Of a DNA stretch of 64,000 bases, positions 10,522 through 23,459 are shown piece by piece. Source of the stretch: Nematostella vectensis (Eukaryota; Cnidaria; Anthozoa; Actiniaria; Edwardsiidae); the NCBI RefSeq assembly GCF_932526225.1, contig NC_064038.1, positions 4,154,001-4,218,000 of the forward strand, given 5' to 3'. Position 1 is the first letter of the stretch, and the number at the start of each line of letters is the position of its first letter. A program made the position numbers and the translations under genes. Under the pieces are notes generated by a model. It did no database searches. It was not told the DNA's origin and saw nothing but the letters and a program-made list of their open reading frames with translations.

Positions 10522-13500
10522 ATGGACGTTCTCGACCTTGAAGACGACAAACCGTCCGAGTTTTTAGACGATGAAGGCGAAGGTTTGTTTATTAGAAATA
10601 TACCTGAGTTATTAACAGACATTCTGGACTTCATGTGATAATTTTCTACTCACATAGATGATGTCCAAAGGGTGAAGTCTGGCAAGAAAAAGAAGGGACG
10701 CGGCTTTTCGGGTAAGCCAAAAGTTCATCCAGACATAGCTATATTATTCATCTGCTCCAATATCTATGAGCTCTGTTTATTAGTGTTCTTGGAATACAGT
10801 AAACTCTCTTGACACTGAAAACTGATCACGCTGTTTATTTGTTAATAGTATGGACTGCCTAAATTGTGAATAATACTTTATTTGTAATTTTTTTTATTAA
10901 AGAATGTCGATCAGCTACCAGTTTGCTATTGTTTACATTTCAAAATGTAACAATTTATTTGCAAGATCTTCCAACTAACCATGCACTATTGAAATCTGAT
11001 ATTTCAGTAACAATATGTATTTAAAAGTGACTAACTTGAATAAGCAGATTGAAATGGGTGCTATTTGTGACTTGGTTGCCTTCTTTAATGCAGAATGTTC
11101 AAAATGCAATCAGTGGAAATTGCATGTACGTAGAAATTACATTGTACAGTTATTGTAAGAGAAGTTAAAAAGGGAATTTCAATGTTGTCATGGTATATTT
11201 CTACCTCTCAGGTGACAAGTCCTCGTCAAGACCAGATGCGTATGACTCCATTGAGGGAGGAGAGGGTGGGGAGAGTGGCCCTGCAAGATGTGAGTGGCAT
11301 CGTAAGCTTGCCCAATAATCTATGCCATATATAATACGCTAAGGAATGGACTGTGCTCCACCTTTCAAGGAAAAACAGCTAAGCTAGCAAACTCCGAAAC
11401 CATACTGTTTCCACACATTAGCAGAGAAGAGGTGTGCAAAATGTTTTTTATTTCAATATTTTATCGGGAAGCAAAGTTCTAACTCACATGGTTTTGTTAG
11501 CGAGAGGGTTGACTCAACAAGGCACCATTTTTAAGATTCCACAGAAGCACAAAAATGATTTATTTCCCACAGCAAAAAGGACTAATGACATTCAGGCCTC
11601 CGTGTCTCTCAAGAAAAACACACTAAAAATATACAGTTATAAGTCTGTCTCAAAAAATATCATCGCAGAGGAGAAGTCTTATTCTAGACAATTTCGGAAG
11701 ATGTGTAAACAAACCTTCGAGCGCGCGGAAAATCAAATCTGAAAAAGAATTCGAAAAACACAACTCTCTTTTTATTGTTATTTAGAAAGGCATTATTCCT
11801 ACCTCGAAAAGAAAGTAGATTCTTTAGCTCCATCGTGCATAAGCAAAACGGTTCACAAACAAGAAAACAAAAGAAAGAGCTTTATCTACAACTGCAAGAC
11901 TTTTGAACAACTTCAATTCAATCCATTAAGGACGGTGCATAAATGCTTATTTATTCAAATCGAGATGGTGCACAAAACTTCTTATTTTATCAGATCAATC
12001 TCGATATCAGAAGTAAAGTACAGACTGAATGTGTTTTAACATTCCGCGTGTGGATTCTGAGTCCACTCAGTTTGTCCATGCACCTCTGTGGGATCCATGC
12101 ATTAAAATTCACACATTAGTTTCGCTCATTAAAAGATCGAGTGTACATTTTATCAGAGTGACTTTACAATCTATAAAGAGAAGATAAGTGAAGGCGCTAA
12201 ACATATTTCAGTAACGGAAAACATATTTCAGTAAAGGAAAATTCTACAAAGTGAGTGGACTCCACTCACTGATTTTCCCCGCAGTAAAAGTGCGGGGATC
12301 ACACTCAGAACCCACGCCAAATCCACGCTGGAAAATGTTAAAATACTTTCAGTCTGAACTGTAAGTACTCTTCGGTTTTTTATAAAAGCAAAAGGCTTGT
12401 TCATTACAAATAGTTGGCAGTCATTTTGTTTTCAGACCCACAGACCTTTTATGTCACATTGATTTGCATTAAAAGTATACACACTAAGCCCAAGAAAGCC
12501 AACAAAGCGGGGATTAACAATCCACTCTCTTATTCACAAAACCCAACATATGAATATGAGAACTGGCTTAATTTGAATTTGGTTGTCCGATTCCTGCCAA
12601 AAACCTCATACACAGGGTTCCCAACACGAATATAGGAAAAGGTGGAGTACTAGAATACGGGTGGTGTTTTATGGAAAGCGCTTGTGACTTGGTTGCCTTC
12701 TTTAAGGTACCACTCCATTTGACGGCTCATTTCTTGTTATATCTGGTTGTTAATAAAACATAAAGATAACACTATTTTGACCAAATCTCCCCCCAAATCT
12801 TTCTTGTAGCGGTCGAAGGATGGATCCTTTTTGTCACCAACATTCATGAGGAAGCACAGGAAGATGACATCCATGAGTTGTTCTCTGATTACGGAGAGAT
12901 AAAAAACCTTCATGTCAACCTGGACAGGCGTACTGGATTTATCAAGGTGAGTTTATAGAGCCCTTTTCAGCTATCAGGTGTTGGGATGTCCTCTGGGAAA
13001 TTTCAATAGCAGAAACGTAGTTAACCTGCATTTTGAGATATTCTTGAATTTATTCAATTGCTTTGACATGTCTATTGACACGGTTTTATTACACCCAGCT
13101 CAGCAGTAATGTACAGCAGTTTCAGTTTATCATTTTGTCACTTTAACTTCATTATCTGCAATCTTAAGATAAGAGTTCATTTAGCTACAGTATACTGTAG
13201 TATGACAAGGTGAAAGAAAAGGTAGACAAAGTAGGTAGAAAAGGTAGACAAAGTAAGTAGAAAAGGTAGACAAAGTAGGTAGAAAAGGTAGACAAAGTAG
13301 GTAGAAAAGGTAGACAAAGTAGGTAGAAAAGGTAGACAAAGTAGGTAGAAAAGATAGAAAATCACACAGCCAACACAGGCAGTAGTAAAGTAGATTATAA
13401 TTAACTGTCTATAGCCCTCTCTATGGGTTATCTACTCCAAACCTATCTAATTGTAACCCTGTTCTATGAATCTTTTATGATAGGGTTATCTACTCCAAAC

Positions 13501-14358
13501 CTATCTAGTCGTAACCCTGTTCTATGAATCTTTTATGATAGGGTTATCTACTCCAAACCTATCTTATCCTAACCCTGTTCTATGAATCTTTTATGATAGG
13601 GTTATCTACTCCAAACCTATCTAGTCCTAACCCTGTTCTATGAATCTTTTATGATAGGGTTATCTACTCCAAACCTATCTAATCCTAACCCTGTTCTATG
13701 AATCTTTTATGATAGGGTTATCTACTCCAAACCTATCTAATCCTAACCCTGTTCTATGAATCTTTTATGATAGGGTTATGCACTAGTAGAGTATGAGACC
13801 TTCAAGGAAGCTCAAAGTGCGCTAGAGGCCCTGAACGGTGCTGAGATGTTGGGCCAGAACATCTCTGTCGACTGGGCATTCATCCGAGGGCCGAGCAAGA
13901 AGTCAAGGTACAGTATGTCACTGGTACTGCATTTCTACAGAATTCTAAACAACACAGAGCAATTCCATCACTGAAATAAGGTGTGCCACTTACATGGTCC
14001 TAAAACCAATGAGGGTCCAAGTACTAGCCACCCAGCAACAAAAACAAATACTTGAGCGAACATCAAAGCATGATGGAAACTCCCTTGTTTCTTAATAAGA
14101 ATTGGATTCTTGCATGCTAGTTTGCTAGCTTAATTAAAACATTGTAATGTTGGCCATGATAGCGTGTTAAAGTACATCCTTACAGTGTCCCGTATCTCCA
14201 TTCACTTCAACTGTGTTGAACACAGCAAAGTAATGTATTTACCAGGAGCACTGGGTTTGATGGATCCTCCCCTTATTTGTCCTATCACCATTTTGGAAAT
14301 GTGTGGGTAACTGATGTCACACTTTCTGTGTTTTTCTTGCAGGAGCAGTCGAAGATAG
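10522..14358 (+). CDS. RBM8A: RNA-binding protein 8A (Y14), exon junction complex core
   Basis: Six coding exons join in frame with GT-AG introns: 10522-10582, 10658-10711, 11212-11289, 12810-12946, 13774-13907 and 14343-14358, giving 159 residues (vertebrate Y14 is about 174). The start [14 protein letters not shown] and the basic KKKKGRGF stretch match the family N-terminus. Exons 4-5 encode one [17 protein letters not shown] (RNP2 side), [14 protein letters not shown], then [14 protein letters not shown] (RNP1 side) and [14 protein letters not shown]. The vertebrate Arg/Ser tail is reduced to SRSSRR. Y14 binds MAGOH; the pair clamps eIF4A3 on spliced mRNA and acts in localisation and nonsense-mediated decay. 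Intron 4 is unusual: it ends in a 58-bp array that duplicates its own acceptor. Confidence 0.95.
13217..13352. repeat. 22-bp minisatellite in RBM8A intron 4
   Basis: About six copies of an AGGTAGACAAAGTAGGTAGA-like unit. It does not touch an exon, unlike the 58-bp array that follows. Confidence 0.8.
13426..13783 (+). repeat. 58-bp array containing copies of the RBM8A exon 5 acceptor
   Basis: Units begin GGTTATCTACTCCAAACC and end CTTTTATGATAG, with AGs at 13483, 13541, 13599, 13657, 13715 and 13773, all 58 bp apart. The last AG is the genuine acceptor of exon 5 (GGTTATGCACTAG), so each upstream unit contains the same 3' splice site plus the first six exon bases. The first unit lacks the AG just before it (CTATG instead of GATAG). 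58 is not a multiple of 3, so decoy use shifts the frame. Confidence 0.9.
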
Positions 14359-15130
14359 TTCTACGTACTTGTAATACACATATTTCAAATAAGGTTGCAC
14401 TTGGAGAATCCATGTGTTGTAACCGACAGTGCTTCATGGGTTTCAATTAAATGAGCATTTAAGCATACTGTAGATAAAAACAGATCTAGGTTATGAAGGT
14501 TGTTTCAATTTCTTGTATGTTAATATTCACATTTTTTAATAACCAGGATTTAGCCAGTTATACATTGAGCACATGAGCATATGTGGGGTACAACACATGG
14601 ATTCTCTTGTGAAACCTTCATTCTAATAGGTGTATACTCTACTGTAGGTTATAATAGGTGTATACTCTACTTAAAGCTTAGACCATAGGCCAGGATATTC
14701 AGTCGCGGTGTACCTAATGTTCACACTATCCCTAGCAAAGTCATATGTTGTACAGAAGCTTGTTAATTGTGACATTTTTTTTTTCTACTCGATTATAGTT
14801 CATCGGGCACAAGTTCTCCCAAACATGTTTATAATCCTTGTAGGGAGAATCTCTTTTTTATTTGTTGGAGTCAAATGGCTGCACATATTCATTTGACACA
14901 TACATACCGTTCATATAAAAATAATGCAAGAAAGAGAAATTTCCAATACAGTTTTTTAAACTCTTCTAATATGGATGTTATGTATTTAAACGTTTTATTT
15001 GGAGTTAGAATAACACCTTGTCGATATACTGATCAAGTTTTATACACCCTGATCTTGTTGGTAATAAAACATGTTAAAGCCTTTGTATTGTTCGTTTTTA
15101 ATTTAGCCTGGAGCCAGCTATATCAGTTAC

Positions 15131-15152
15131 GGAGCCTCTGGTACCCAGGGTA
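15131..15152 (-). mobile_element. Fragment of the same MITE family as 63663-63760
   Basis: The 22 bp starting GGAGCCTCTGGTACCC match one terminus of the palindromic element at 63663-63760 exactly. The other end is not visible, so this is a truncated copy or solo terminus. Confidence 0.5.
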
Positions 15153-18144
15153 TCTATACCTTGATGGAATAATCGACATCAGAAAGCGTAATTAGGATAG
15201 TTCCGCTATCAGATAGACACAATTTGAGCACTAATCATTTTGAAGAAATTTACTGTGCCTTTGAGGGGTGGTATTCGCCTGAGTAGATGTAGCAGTTTTG
15301 AAATAAAAAGATAAGATGAAATCAACTTAGAACGCTGAACCTAAACCGTTTTCATGGTAAATAAAAGATTGTCAAATACATACACTCTTTTTGTTTAAAG
15401 AATGTCGATCAACCTCACATTTGCTATTGTTTATTATTTAAAATACAACATTTTAATAACATTTGAGTATTAATGCTATTGATAATTTGTGTATTTCATA
15501 ACATCGATATGATTAGGCCTCGGAAAAAGGCAACGCAGTTGGTTGGTCCTGTCGATAAGGTTTCCTGTGACTTTCAAAGGACAAAAGTAAAAGCAGAGCA
15601 CTGAAAAGAGAAATTTTCTGTGTTTCCATATATATATAATCAATTAAATAAAAACGCATATATAAATGTCCAATATAAAATAACAGACTATTATTTTCAG
15701 ACAATTATATAGATAGCTCGTGCAAATACCACTCAATAACCGCTGGTTCAGAAAATAAGACAAATTCGCCCGAACTGGTGTACAACCAGCGCAGGTAGAT
15801 TGTATGTTGAGGGAGGTAAATGCGTGGTTAATAGGAAATTGATCATGACGCGCTTCCCTGGTTAACACCATTAGAGGGCTCGTAATGAAAACTCTCTTAT
15901 AACCAATGGACGGTAATTATGCCTTTGATGAAACCGAGTTTTCTGTGGCTAAAACATCAAAGTTGGACAGACATACGAGAGGAGACATGAGATAAACAGA
16001 TTCTCCTAGAACAACAAACACATAAAGACGGTAATGCATTGATAAATGAATTTGATTGTTATAGCAAAGCTAGATAACATCCCTATGTTCAGAATTATGG
16101 CTCTACATATTCGAGTCTTAAAGTTTTAAATGTGTTGCAGAGTTTATTATTATTGGGAAGTCTTCTTGAGACCATTCTACCGCTTTTTCTTTGAACAGTG
16201 GAGCAATTATTCCTGTTTCTTTTTAAAAATAGAAATATATTTTGAAATGTAAAATGTTTTTGCAGGACATCTTTAGTTTGGGTGTCGCTTTCCTGAGTCA
16301 CACCCATAAGAAGGTGCGACCGTTTATTACCAACTTATCCTTTCCTTTATGACCTTTCTTGATGGAATCCTCAAAGTCCATCCCCCAGGTTTGGTGCAGA
16401 CAGGCGGTTTCCTAATGACCTCAAGATGTTCAGCGTGTCAGTTTTTAAAATTACGGAGCTATTAACTCTCGTAACTGGCATCTATCTGTGTATTTGAATG
16501 GTGACTCAGGAGAAACCATATTATTGCGGACGGCTCTGTTTATGCTCATTTTTTTTTTTCGAAATTTGAGGTGATCGATAAGGTTGGGTATTTTCAAGTT
16601 TTTTTGCTTAGTTGTTTAGTGTTGTAGCTTTAAAAGGACTGGACTGGCCAAAAGGAATAAATAAAAATAATAAGTATAACCTTTTGGAATGATCTATTTT
16701 CTAGATATATTTTAGAAATTGTCTCGATGGATGTCCCGCCAATTGTATAAAAGCCTCATTTATATCGCCCCGGAGGCTTGACGTCCAACGGAGCTTTCAT
16801 CATCATAATCCAAGCGGCTTAAGATAAAGAAGATAATCAAAATCCAACAGGTGCATTCGCGAGTTCATTATTGATTTATTGATTTTTTTAATGCAAGTTG
16901 AAAATCGAGGAAGAGACATGATTAAGAGCACCTTTGAAGTCAAGGAACAATGACTAATGATGAAGCGGAGTTGCGGTCACAGTACTGCATAAGTTCCTGA
17001 CAGGTTTATCAAATACACTAGTTTTCTGCGTTCGCTGACCTAAAAATGTATTTGAATTTGTCTGTGCGTTTATATCTTCTTTCAAAAATTCTGAGAGCGC
17101 GAACAAGGTTTAACAGGTGAACACGGTGTTGTGCGCGTTTTGATGGCGAACGTAAAGCTCTGACTTTAAACCGTTTTTATTGGTTTTTGCATCGCTCCCT
17201 GTCATTTCGCAAAGGTTAATGACCGTTTCTCTTTCCAAAGTTTAACAATCATTCTCGTTTTCTATTTTTCATAGAAATCTATTGAGATTTGCCGTCACAT
17301 GTTTTAATTTTAAAAGAAAACGTCAGCTTCAGGCAATAATGTGAGAATCTCTGTTTTAATTGACGCAAACTTGCCAAATAAAGGAAATCCATCGTGCTGT
17401 GATGTGCACACAAGCTTGTTTTGCCTGTTTATCTACAACCTCGTTGGCGACCCAAAGACAGGAAGGGCGAGGGCCCTGGGAACGAGGCTGTGTTTATCTA
17501 GTGATGAAGTGTGATAAAGTACATGTCAGTCATACAGTTTCTAGCATTCCCATCGGTTTCCGTTAGCACGGGAAAAGGGGAAAAGAAGAACAACAAAAAG
17601 CCAGTAAGTAGCTTAGCATTCCGATTCCTGTATCCAGATGTAAGTCACGGAATATTGGGAACTTTGGAAACAGTAACAAATCTCCTTAATTTGTTAACTT
17701 CACAGAAATGCCCGCCAGGTGGTCAAAGTAACGGCGCATTTCAACTAATTTCTATTGTGAAAATACCAGGACAAGGCTGATTGATTTCAAACTACCATAT
17801 TTTGTTAAAAAAGGCATTTTAAAACGCTACTGAGAGAAAATGCGTAATAATGTCAATATACAATAATTGTATAGTTCCTGGCGCACCGACGACTCAGAGA
17901 TTCATGCTATTTTAATAAGCAATCGTCAGGCTCTGGTGTTACATAACAGTCAATATAAATAAGTGCTAAAAACCTCCAAAGTCCCACCAAATCCGCAAAG
18001 CCATTTGACATGTGCTGTTCCTATTGTATTTGACTTTCACAATTTTCTTTACTCTACCGCCCCGTTTTCTATTCTCTTCTTTTCTTAAATGTGTGTGTGT
18101 TTTTTTTTTCGGCACACTTATAAAAGGTTGAATAAAGTCGGTCT

Positions 18145-18222
18145 GATAATGATAATAATAATAATAATAAGTAGATTTATATAGCGCTTTTCTCTTAAAG
18201 ATCCAAAGCGCTTAAGCGCTTA
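18145..18222 (+). repeat. Dispersed repeat with (ATA)n and AGCGCTT core
   Basis: An (ATA)n run is followed by GTAGATTTATATAGCGCTTT and then AAAGCGCTTAAGCGCTT, which can pair as a small stem. This ATAGCGCTTT motif with a trinucleotide run is a recurrent interspersed repeat in many marine invertebrates; the family name is not assigned. Confidence 0.5.
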
Positions 18223-19630
18223 TGAGTTGTTTCTTTGCAAAAGGTATTCCTACAATTAACGGGAAATAGGATAACAAGACTATTAAAACACGTCTGCATA
18301 ATACCAACTTCAAATATCGTATGTATGGAGCCCAGAACAGTGACTGGTAATTCACATAAGACATTTCCCTATACGCCTGCACAACTTTCGGTTTTGACAA
18401 GCCTTCTATGTTTTTTCTTAATGATGTTGCTTCTTCTATTGGTTGACTTTTTCACGGTCGTTTTGTAACGCCTTTATTTCTTTATTTCTACATCACAGTT
18501 TAAATAGAAATCTCACTAAACTGCCAATATTAATACAATTACTCACGTGCGGAACTTGTTCAACGAAGCTGTTTTCTAAAAATTAAACTTATAACGCTTA
18601 AGAATATAATAAAACTCCTTGTTTACGTATTCGTGAGCCTTAAGGATCCTTGCACACACCTTGGATTTTCTTTGGTTCGATATTGGAGGACAAATTATGA
18701 AATGAATTATCAAAATAGCGATATAGAAATAAAGCTTTATACTGCAGTTACCAAATTCAAATATGATATATCAATCACTTCCCAATAAGCTGAAAGAAAT
18801 GGATACCGTTTTTGCTAGGATGACAAAATGGCAGGTGAACTCGCTTTCACTCTTCTCAATCTAGGCGTTGCTGACAAATTCACTGATAGTCGTTATACAC
18901 CTATTATTAATCTCCCCCCAACTTTTTTCATTGACAAAGTCATAGTCGACGAGGCGAGTAGCCGAGTTGACTATTTGACTCATAGAAAACGAGAACGAGT
19001 AGTCTAATTGTTTTAGTATAAATCCACTACCTTCAAATAAAAGACGAATTTAATAATTCTCAGTAATAAATAATATATCACAACGAAAAAAGTATTTTAC
19101 AAAATCAAAACAGCGCGCGATCGTTTGAAATGGCGTGTTCTCTAGTGCTTTCGCGAGTGCATGCAACCGATGTTTCCAGCGCGCGCAGATAAACGAAAAT
19201 TGAAAACTTTAGCTTCAAAACCTTGCAATCTTTGTTACTTTTAGTGTCCTTTTGTAAGGGTGGAAAATACATTTAATAGAAAAGATTGTGAACCAAATTT
19301 CTCGATTTTGAATGAAGGTTTTTTTTGTCTCTTTCGCCGGCTTTTTTGCTACACACTATCTATGGCTCAATAGATAGTGAGTACGGGAGCCAATCAAATT
19401 GCGATATTCGTGATAGTATGCGAGTGGATTTATACTAATCTGCTATATTCCAAACGTTCAGAGTAGCCAATGTAGTCTGGCTATAGACGCGAATCCTCTG
19501 CAAGTGCGGTGTCGCGCCTCTTCCCTTATGTTATAGAAGTCTTCAGGCGGTAACTAGTTTACCCTTGTCTAAACGCATCGCGAACCCTTTACAGATAACG
19601 ATAAACACGACAAGCGCGAGTGTGCCAGTT

Positions 19631-21319
19631 ATGACCACGAGTCCCCCAAGCTCCACGAGCTCTCCTCGAGCGGACTACGCGTTCTTCGTGACCAAAGCTA
19701 TCTGCTACACTATAGTAACTATCCTCATCTTGCTCGCCAACGTCATCTGCCTACTCGTCTTCCTAACCTCACGGCGCATGCGCACACGGCCTTACCTCTT
19801 ACTGGTCAGCCTGAGCGTGGCAGATTTCCTTGTCGGCGTCAGCGTCTTTGAGAAGATACCACAGCTTGAATTGTCCAATGGTGACCTGGTGATCCGCAGC
19901 AACCTTGGATTCCTGGCGGACCCTGCTTCCCTATACACTCTAACAGCCATCGCCATAGAGCGCCTCATCGCCACCATGTTCCCGTACTTTCATCGCGGTG
20001 TCGGTCTGTGGTTGTATGTCTTGCTTGCGGGGCTTCCCTGGCTTATGGGCTTCGCCGTGATGATGACATTCATTGGTAAGATATGTGAGGAATCAGGAAA
20101 TGGTGGACAGGAAGGGGGGGTAGGTTATTGCTCACGCTAGAGGCATGACATCTTCAAAAGGCGGGCTCTCCACTTATTTCTTGTGATCGAAAACTCGTCA
20201 GCTCGATGTCGCATCCCACCCTTGTAGTAAGTGGCGGTAGTCCTTAGACGGGAGGGGAAGGTTTTTTGAGCGTTTTTTTTTATTAATATAAAATTTTTAC
20301 ATGGACGCGTGGTTTTTAAATGGATCTAAATAGTATTACAAGTGCTACAAGCATGAATCGAGAAAAGGGGATTATGCATTTTTTTTACCTGTAATCACAA
20401 TTTCTCCAATACAATCCCTCCGTGCTATATTTTCTATTGGATGAGCAACAGCATAAGTATATTGGATCGAGTACTAACTTGACCGAGCAACAGAGTTGTC
20501 TGAACTTCATTTAGATCTTGGAGAAGTCACTAATGAGTCTTTAGTTTGGTGAGTTAGTTATAAGTACTGACTCGATTGCTTTTCTTGTTGTCTGTGCTCA
20601 GCCAGACAGACACTTACATTGAAATGAATCTGTCTCGCTAGTTTCACGCGCTCACGAGACTTAAATTCCCACCAAAACATCCGCTCGACCAATCAGAGGC
20701 CGTAGGAATACAAACAAACAACACGACTCGGGAACATCTACAGGAATTCCCCCTATACCACCCAGTTGCCACTTTCTATAATTAACTATGTTGTTCTGCT
20801 TACGCTGAATTTTGTCTGTGTCTTTCAGGCATCTTTTACCTGGGCACTCCCCGCTCGGCCGAGTTCTACTTGTTCCTGACCATTCCTTTCTCTCTGGGGC
20901 TCATCCTCCTCGCATACATCTCCCTCGCCCTCAGTCTCAGTCGCAGCCGCATTGTCACGCAAAACCCTGGAGCCGCGGAGCAGCGAGCGTTACGAAACCG
21001 GAAATTGGCGATCACGCTAGCCTTTGTCACGCTGGCGTCACTTTTGGCTTGGTGTCCGTATGGCCTGTACGAAATCGCGCTCATCTACTGCAACAGTTGT
21101 ACCAAGTCGGCGCGCATCATTTTCGCGCTGAAGCTTTTGCGTTATCTCAACAGTGCGGTCAACGTTGTCGTGTACGTACTGCGCATGCCCGAGTTTAACC
21201 GGTACATGACAGCCCTGTTTCGCAAGTGCTCTAGCCGTGTTGACCCTAGCAACGACCACTCAACACAAAGCTGCGACCACACGAGCCGCCGTGTAGCGTC
21301 CGCAGTATGGCGAAACTAA
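19631..21319 (+). CDS. Rhodopsin-family GPCR 1 (orphan), two coding exons
   Basis: Exon 1 (19631-20075) and exon 2 (20829-21319) join at phase 1 (donor gtaaga, acceptor tttcag) into about 311 residues from the first ATG. The frame is open further upstream but has no earlier ATG, so an extra 5' exon is possible. Seven hydrophobic segments are visible. TM1 has ANVIC, TM2 SVADFLVG (Asp2.50), TM3 ends IAIERL (Glu-Arg-Leu in place of DRY), TM6 has WCPYG, TM7 NSAVNVVVY in place of NPxxY. No Cys is seen at the 3.25 position, as in melanocortin/cannabinoid-type receptors, but the ligand cannot be assigned. The C-tail is short and Ser/Thr-rich. Confidence 0.85.
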
Positions 21320-21799
21320 AGCCGGGTTTTCACTAGAGAAGGAAACTTAAACGGGACAACTCACGCGTATGTGAAAATAGGACGAATGTAAGTGAATTAG
21401 AGGTAATGTTACACGAAGATATGTTTTCTTACGTGTGTAATTACGTGTGTAATCCCCTTTTTGCAGCTTGCAGGTCACAGAAACATAATACACAGAAACA
21501 TAAAACATAATACACAGTTTGCGAGTTTTTCTCGCAAAGTTGCGAAAAGTAAAACAACAAAAACAAACTACCACTTTTCTTGTAACTTCGCAACAAAAAA
21601 TACACAAGTTGCAAAAAGGGAATTTTCATGCGTTGCAACAGAATTAAATACCTCGTGTAAAACTGGGAGCTCGCTATATTGATCATATAAGGCTACAATT
21701 AAAAAAACATATGTAAATAAATATCTCTGAATGCTTATCTGTTCTCACAATACAGAGATTCTTTTTAAGTAACCATTTTAACCCATTATATTACCCATC

Positions 21800-21966
21800 C
21801 AGGGGCGGATCCAGGATTTTAAAATGGGGGGGGGGGGGGGGTGGATAGTGGCCGGATGGATGGCTTATAACTGATCCAGTGGTTCTTGGTACTTCACATA
21901 GATCTCAGATCTTTTACTTAAAAAGGGGGTGCATATCCACCCCCCCCCCCCCTTTGTCCGCCCCTG
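21800..21966. mobile_element. hAT-like MITE, internally deleted copy
   Basis: It starts CAGGGGCGGATCCAGG and ends TCCGCCCCTG, an inverted-repeat pair of the CAGGGGCGGA type common in hAT-like non-autonomous elements. Internal blocks (ACTGATCCAGTGGTTCTTGG, CACATAGATCT) match the reverse complement of the 270-bp copy at 50811-51080. It contains G and C homopolymer runs. No convincing target duplication was found. Confidence 0.65.
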
Positions 21967-22604
21967 CCCTCAGGGTGAAATCAATGTAGAATAGTAAATA
22001 AGCTCTTTGTCCATTAGAGTGAGAAAATTCTGAAAATCCCGTAAAACCTTGAAAATCGCATCCATCGACATCCATTGGCACCGGAAGTTTCATGTTGGAT
22101 AAAGTAACAAATGTCATATTTTCCTTTCATTTTAAACACCGTGAGTTCATTTGAACCCTCTTGTGTCATTATCATTAGAAATTGGCTCACTTTAATTAAC
22201 AACAAACTAAAAGTAGTAGTTTCCCTGTAGAGAATTTTGTTTACTCTATATATAGTTTTAAATATTGCTTCGATGAAAGAAATCAAATAAATAATAACAT
22301 CGTGTTAGAACTTGTCTGTTTTTTGTTTGTTTACTTGTGGGACATGGTGTGGCCAAAGGAAGGGGGAAGGGGGTACCCGCAGACTCGTACTCAGTCGTTA
22401 TTTGCGCTGTTGAGGAACCCTGAAGCGGATACGAAAATAAATAAATAAATAAAAAGCGAATTCCGATCCCGAAACCGCATTCTGACCGTCATGCACCGTG
22501 CGCTTATTCAACCTTCCCAAAATGCACCGCGCGGCGTCTGTGTACGAGACTGGGGCACCCGTTGAACAACACCCAAAGGTACAACAAGCAAGCATAACGA
22601 TAAT

Positions 22605-22795
22605 GACTCCCGATAACTCGAATCCCCTGTTAACTCGAATCCCTTGTTAACTCGAATCCCTTGTTAACTCGAATCCTTTGTTAACTCGAATCCCTTGTTA
22701 ACTCGAATCCCCTGTTAACTCGAATCCCCTGTTGATTCGAATCCCCTGTTGATTCGAATCCCTTGTTAACTCGAATCCCCTGTTAACTCGAAATT
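22605..22795. repeat. 17-bp minisatellite (TCGAATCCCTTGTTAAC)n
   Basis: About ten copies with C/T and GAT/AAC variants. The unit is partly palindromic (GTTAAC). Intergenic, with no gene edge involved. Confidence 0.85.
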
Positions 22796-23459
22796 CCTGC
22801 AAAATCCAAATTCCCTCTTACTCGTACTTGTGTTTCCCCCCCGTGATGAGTTTTCAGCGGGGTGGAGAGCAAAGGTACATGAAAAGAACAGCGTTACCTT
22901 GGAGTACATAATGTCAACATAAAACCGATATGAACAATAATGCAAACGAAAGCGTTCGGTTCCCGTTTCGAATATTTAGAAAATCCTTTAAGAAGCTGTT
23001 TGGGTTTTCCGTAGCTTGTGACACTAGGAATAATATATTTCACTGGTGTTAACAAACCTTAAAAGCCCCTTTAATTGATGAGTAATGACACTTTTGAGTA
23101 CTTGAAAAAGCATTTGGAATGGCCTGGCATATATTATTACATTAGGTTACCATGTCAACAATTCAAATTGCTTTATCACGCTAGTGTTGATTTCAAAGAA
23201 TAAACAATAAGTTATAATAACTCTATGAAATCATGCATAATGTGATTAGTAACACCTCTCAAGTAGAGTAGAAACAACGAGGCACCCAGGCGGAACACTG
23301 GATATGGACGAGTAACTAACATTGGACCAACCGATAAAACAGTCAATAATCTCAAAGTAACATCACAATCGTTTAAGGACGATGGGCGAGCGAATATGGA
23401 TGGATACGTACTAACTAAATGAGCGACGCGAAAGATGATCCGAGCGATGATTCCAATTA

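Larger units (their letters stand above)
14359..19630. other. Long gene-poor spacer between RBM8A and GPCR 1
   Basis: It begins with the RBM8A 3' UTR. Short open frames here lack motifs. Recognisable items are a MITE-end fragment at 15131-15152 and a dispersed repeat at 18145-18222. A small duplication (AATAGGTGTATACTCTACT) occurs at about 14626-14671. No other structure was recognised. Confidence 0.5.
21320..23459. other. Spacer between the two GPCR genes
   Basis: No gene supported. It holds an hAT-like MITE (21800-21966) and a 17-bp array (22605-22795). The rest shows only short open frames without motifs. Confidence 0.5.

Noticed and set aside
10420-10638. Open frame starting upstream of and in frame with RBM8A exon 1
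   Set aside because: The family start MDVLDL is at 10522, and the frame runs into intron 1; the upstream Cys-rich part is unlike Y14.
19565-19630. Upstream extension of GPCR 1 starting at TTG
   Set aside because: TTG is not a plausible initiator here; the first ATG is at 19631, and upstream coding would need another exon.
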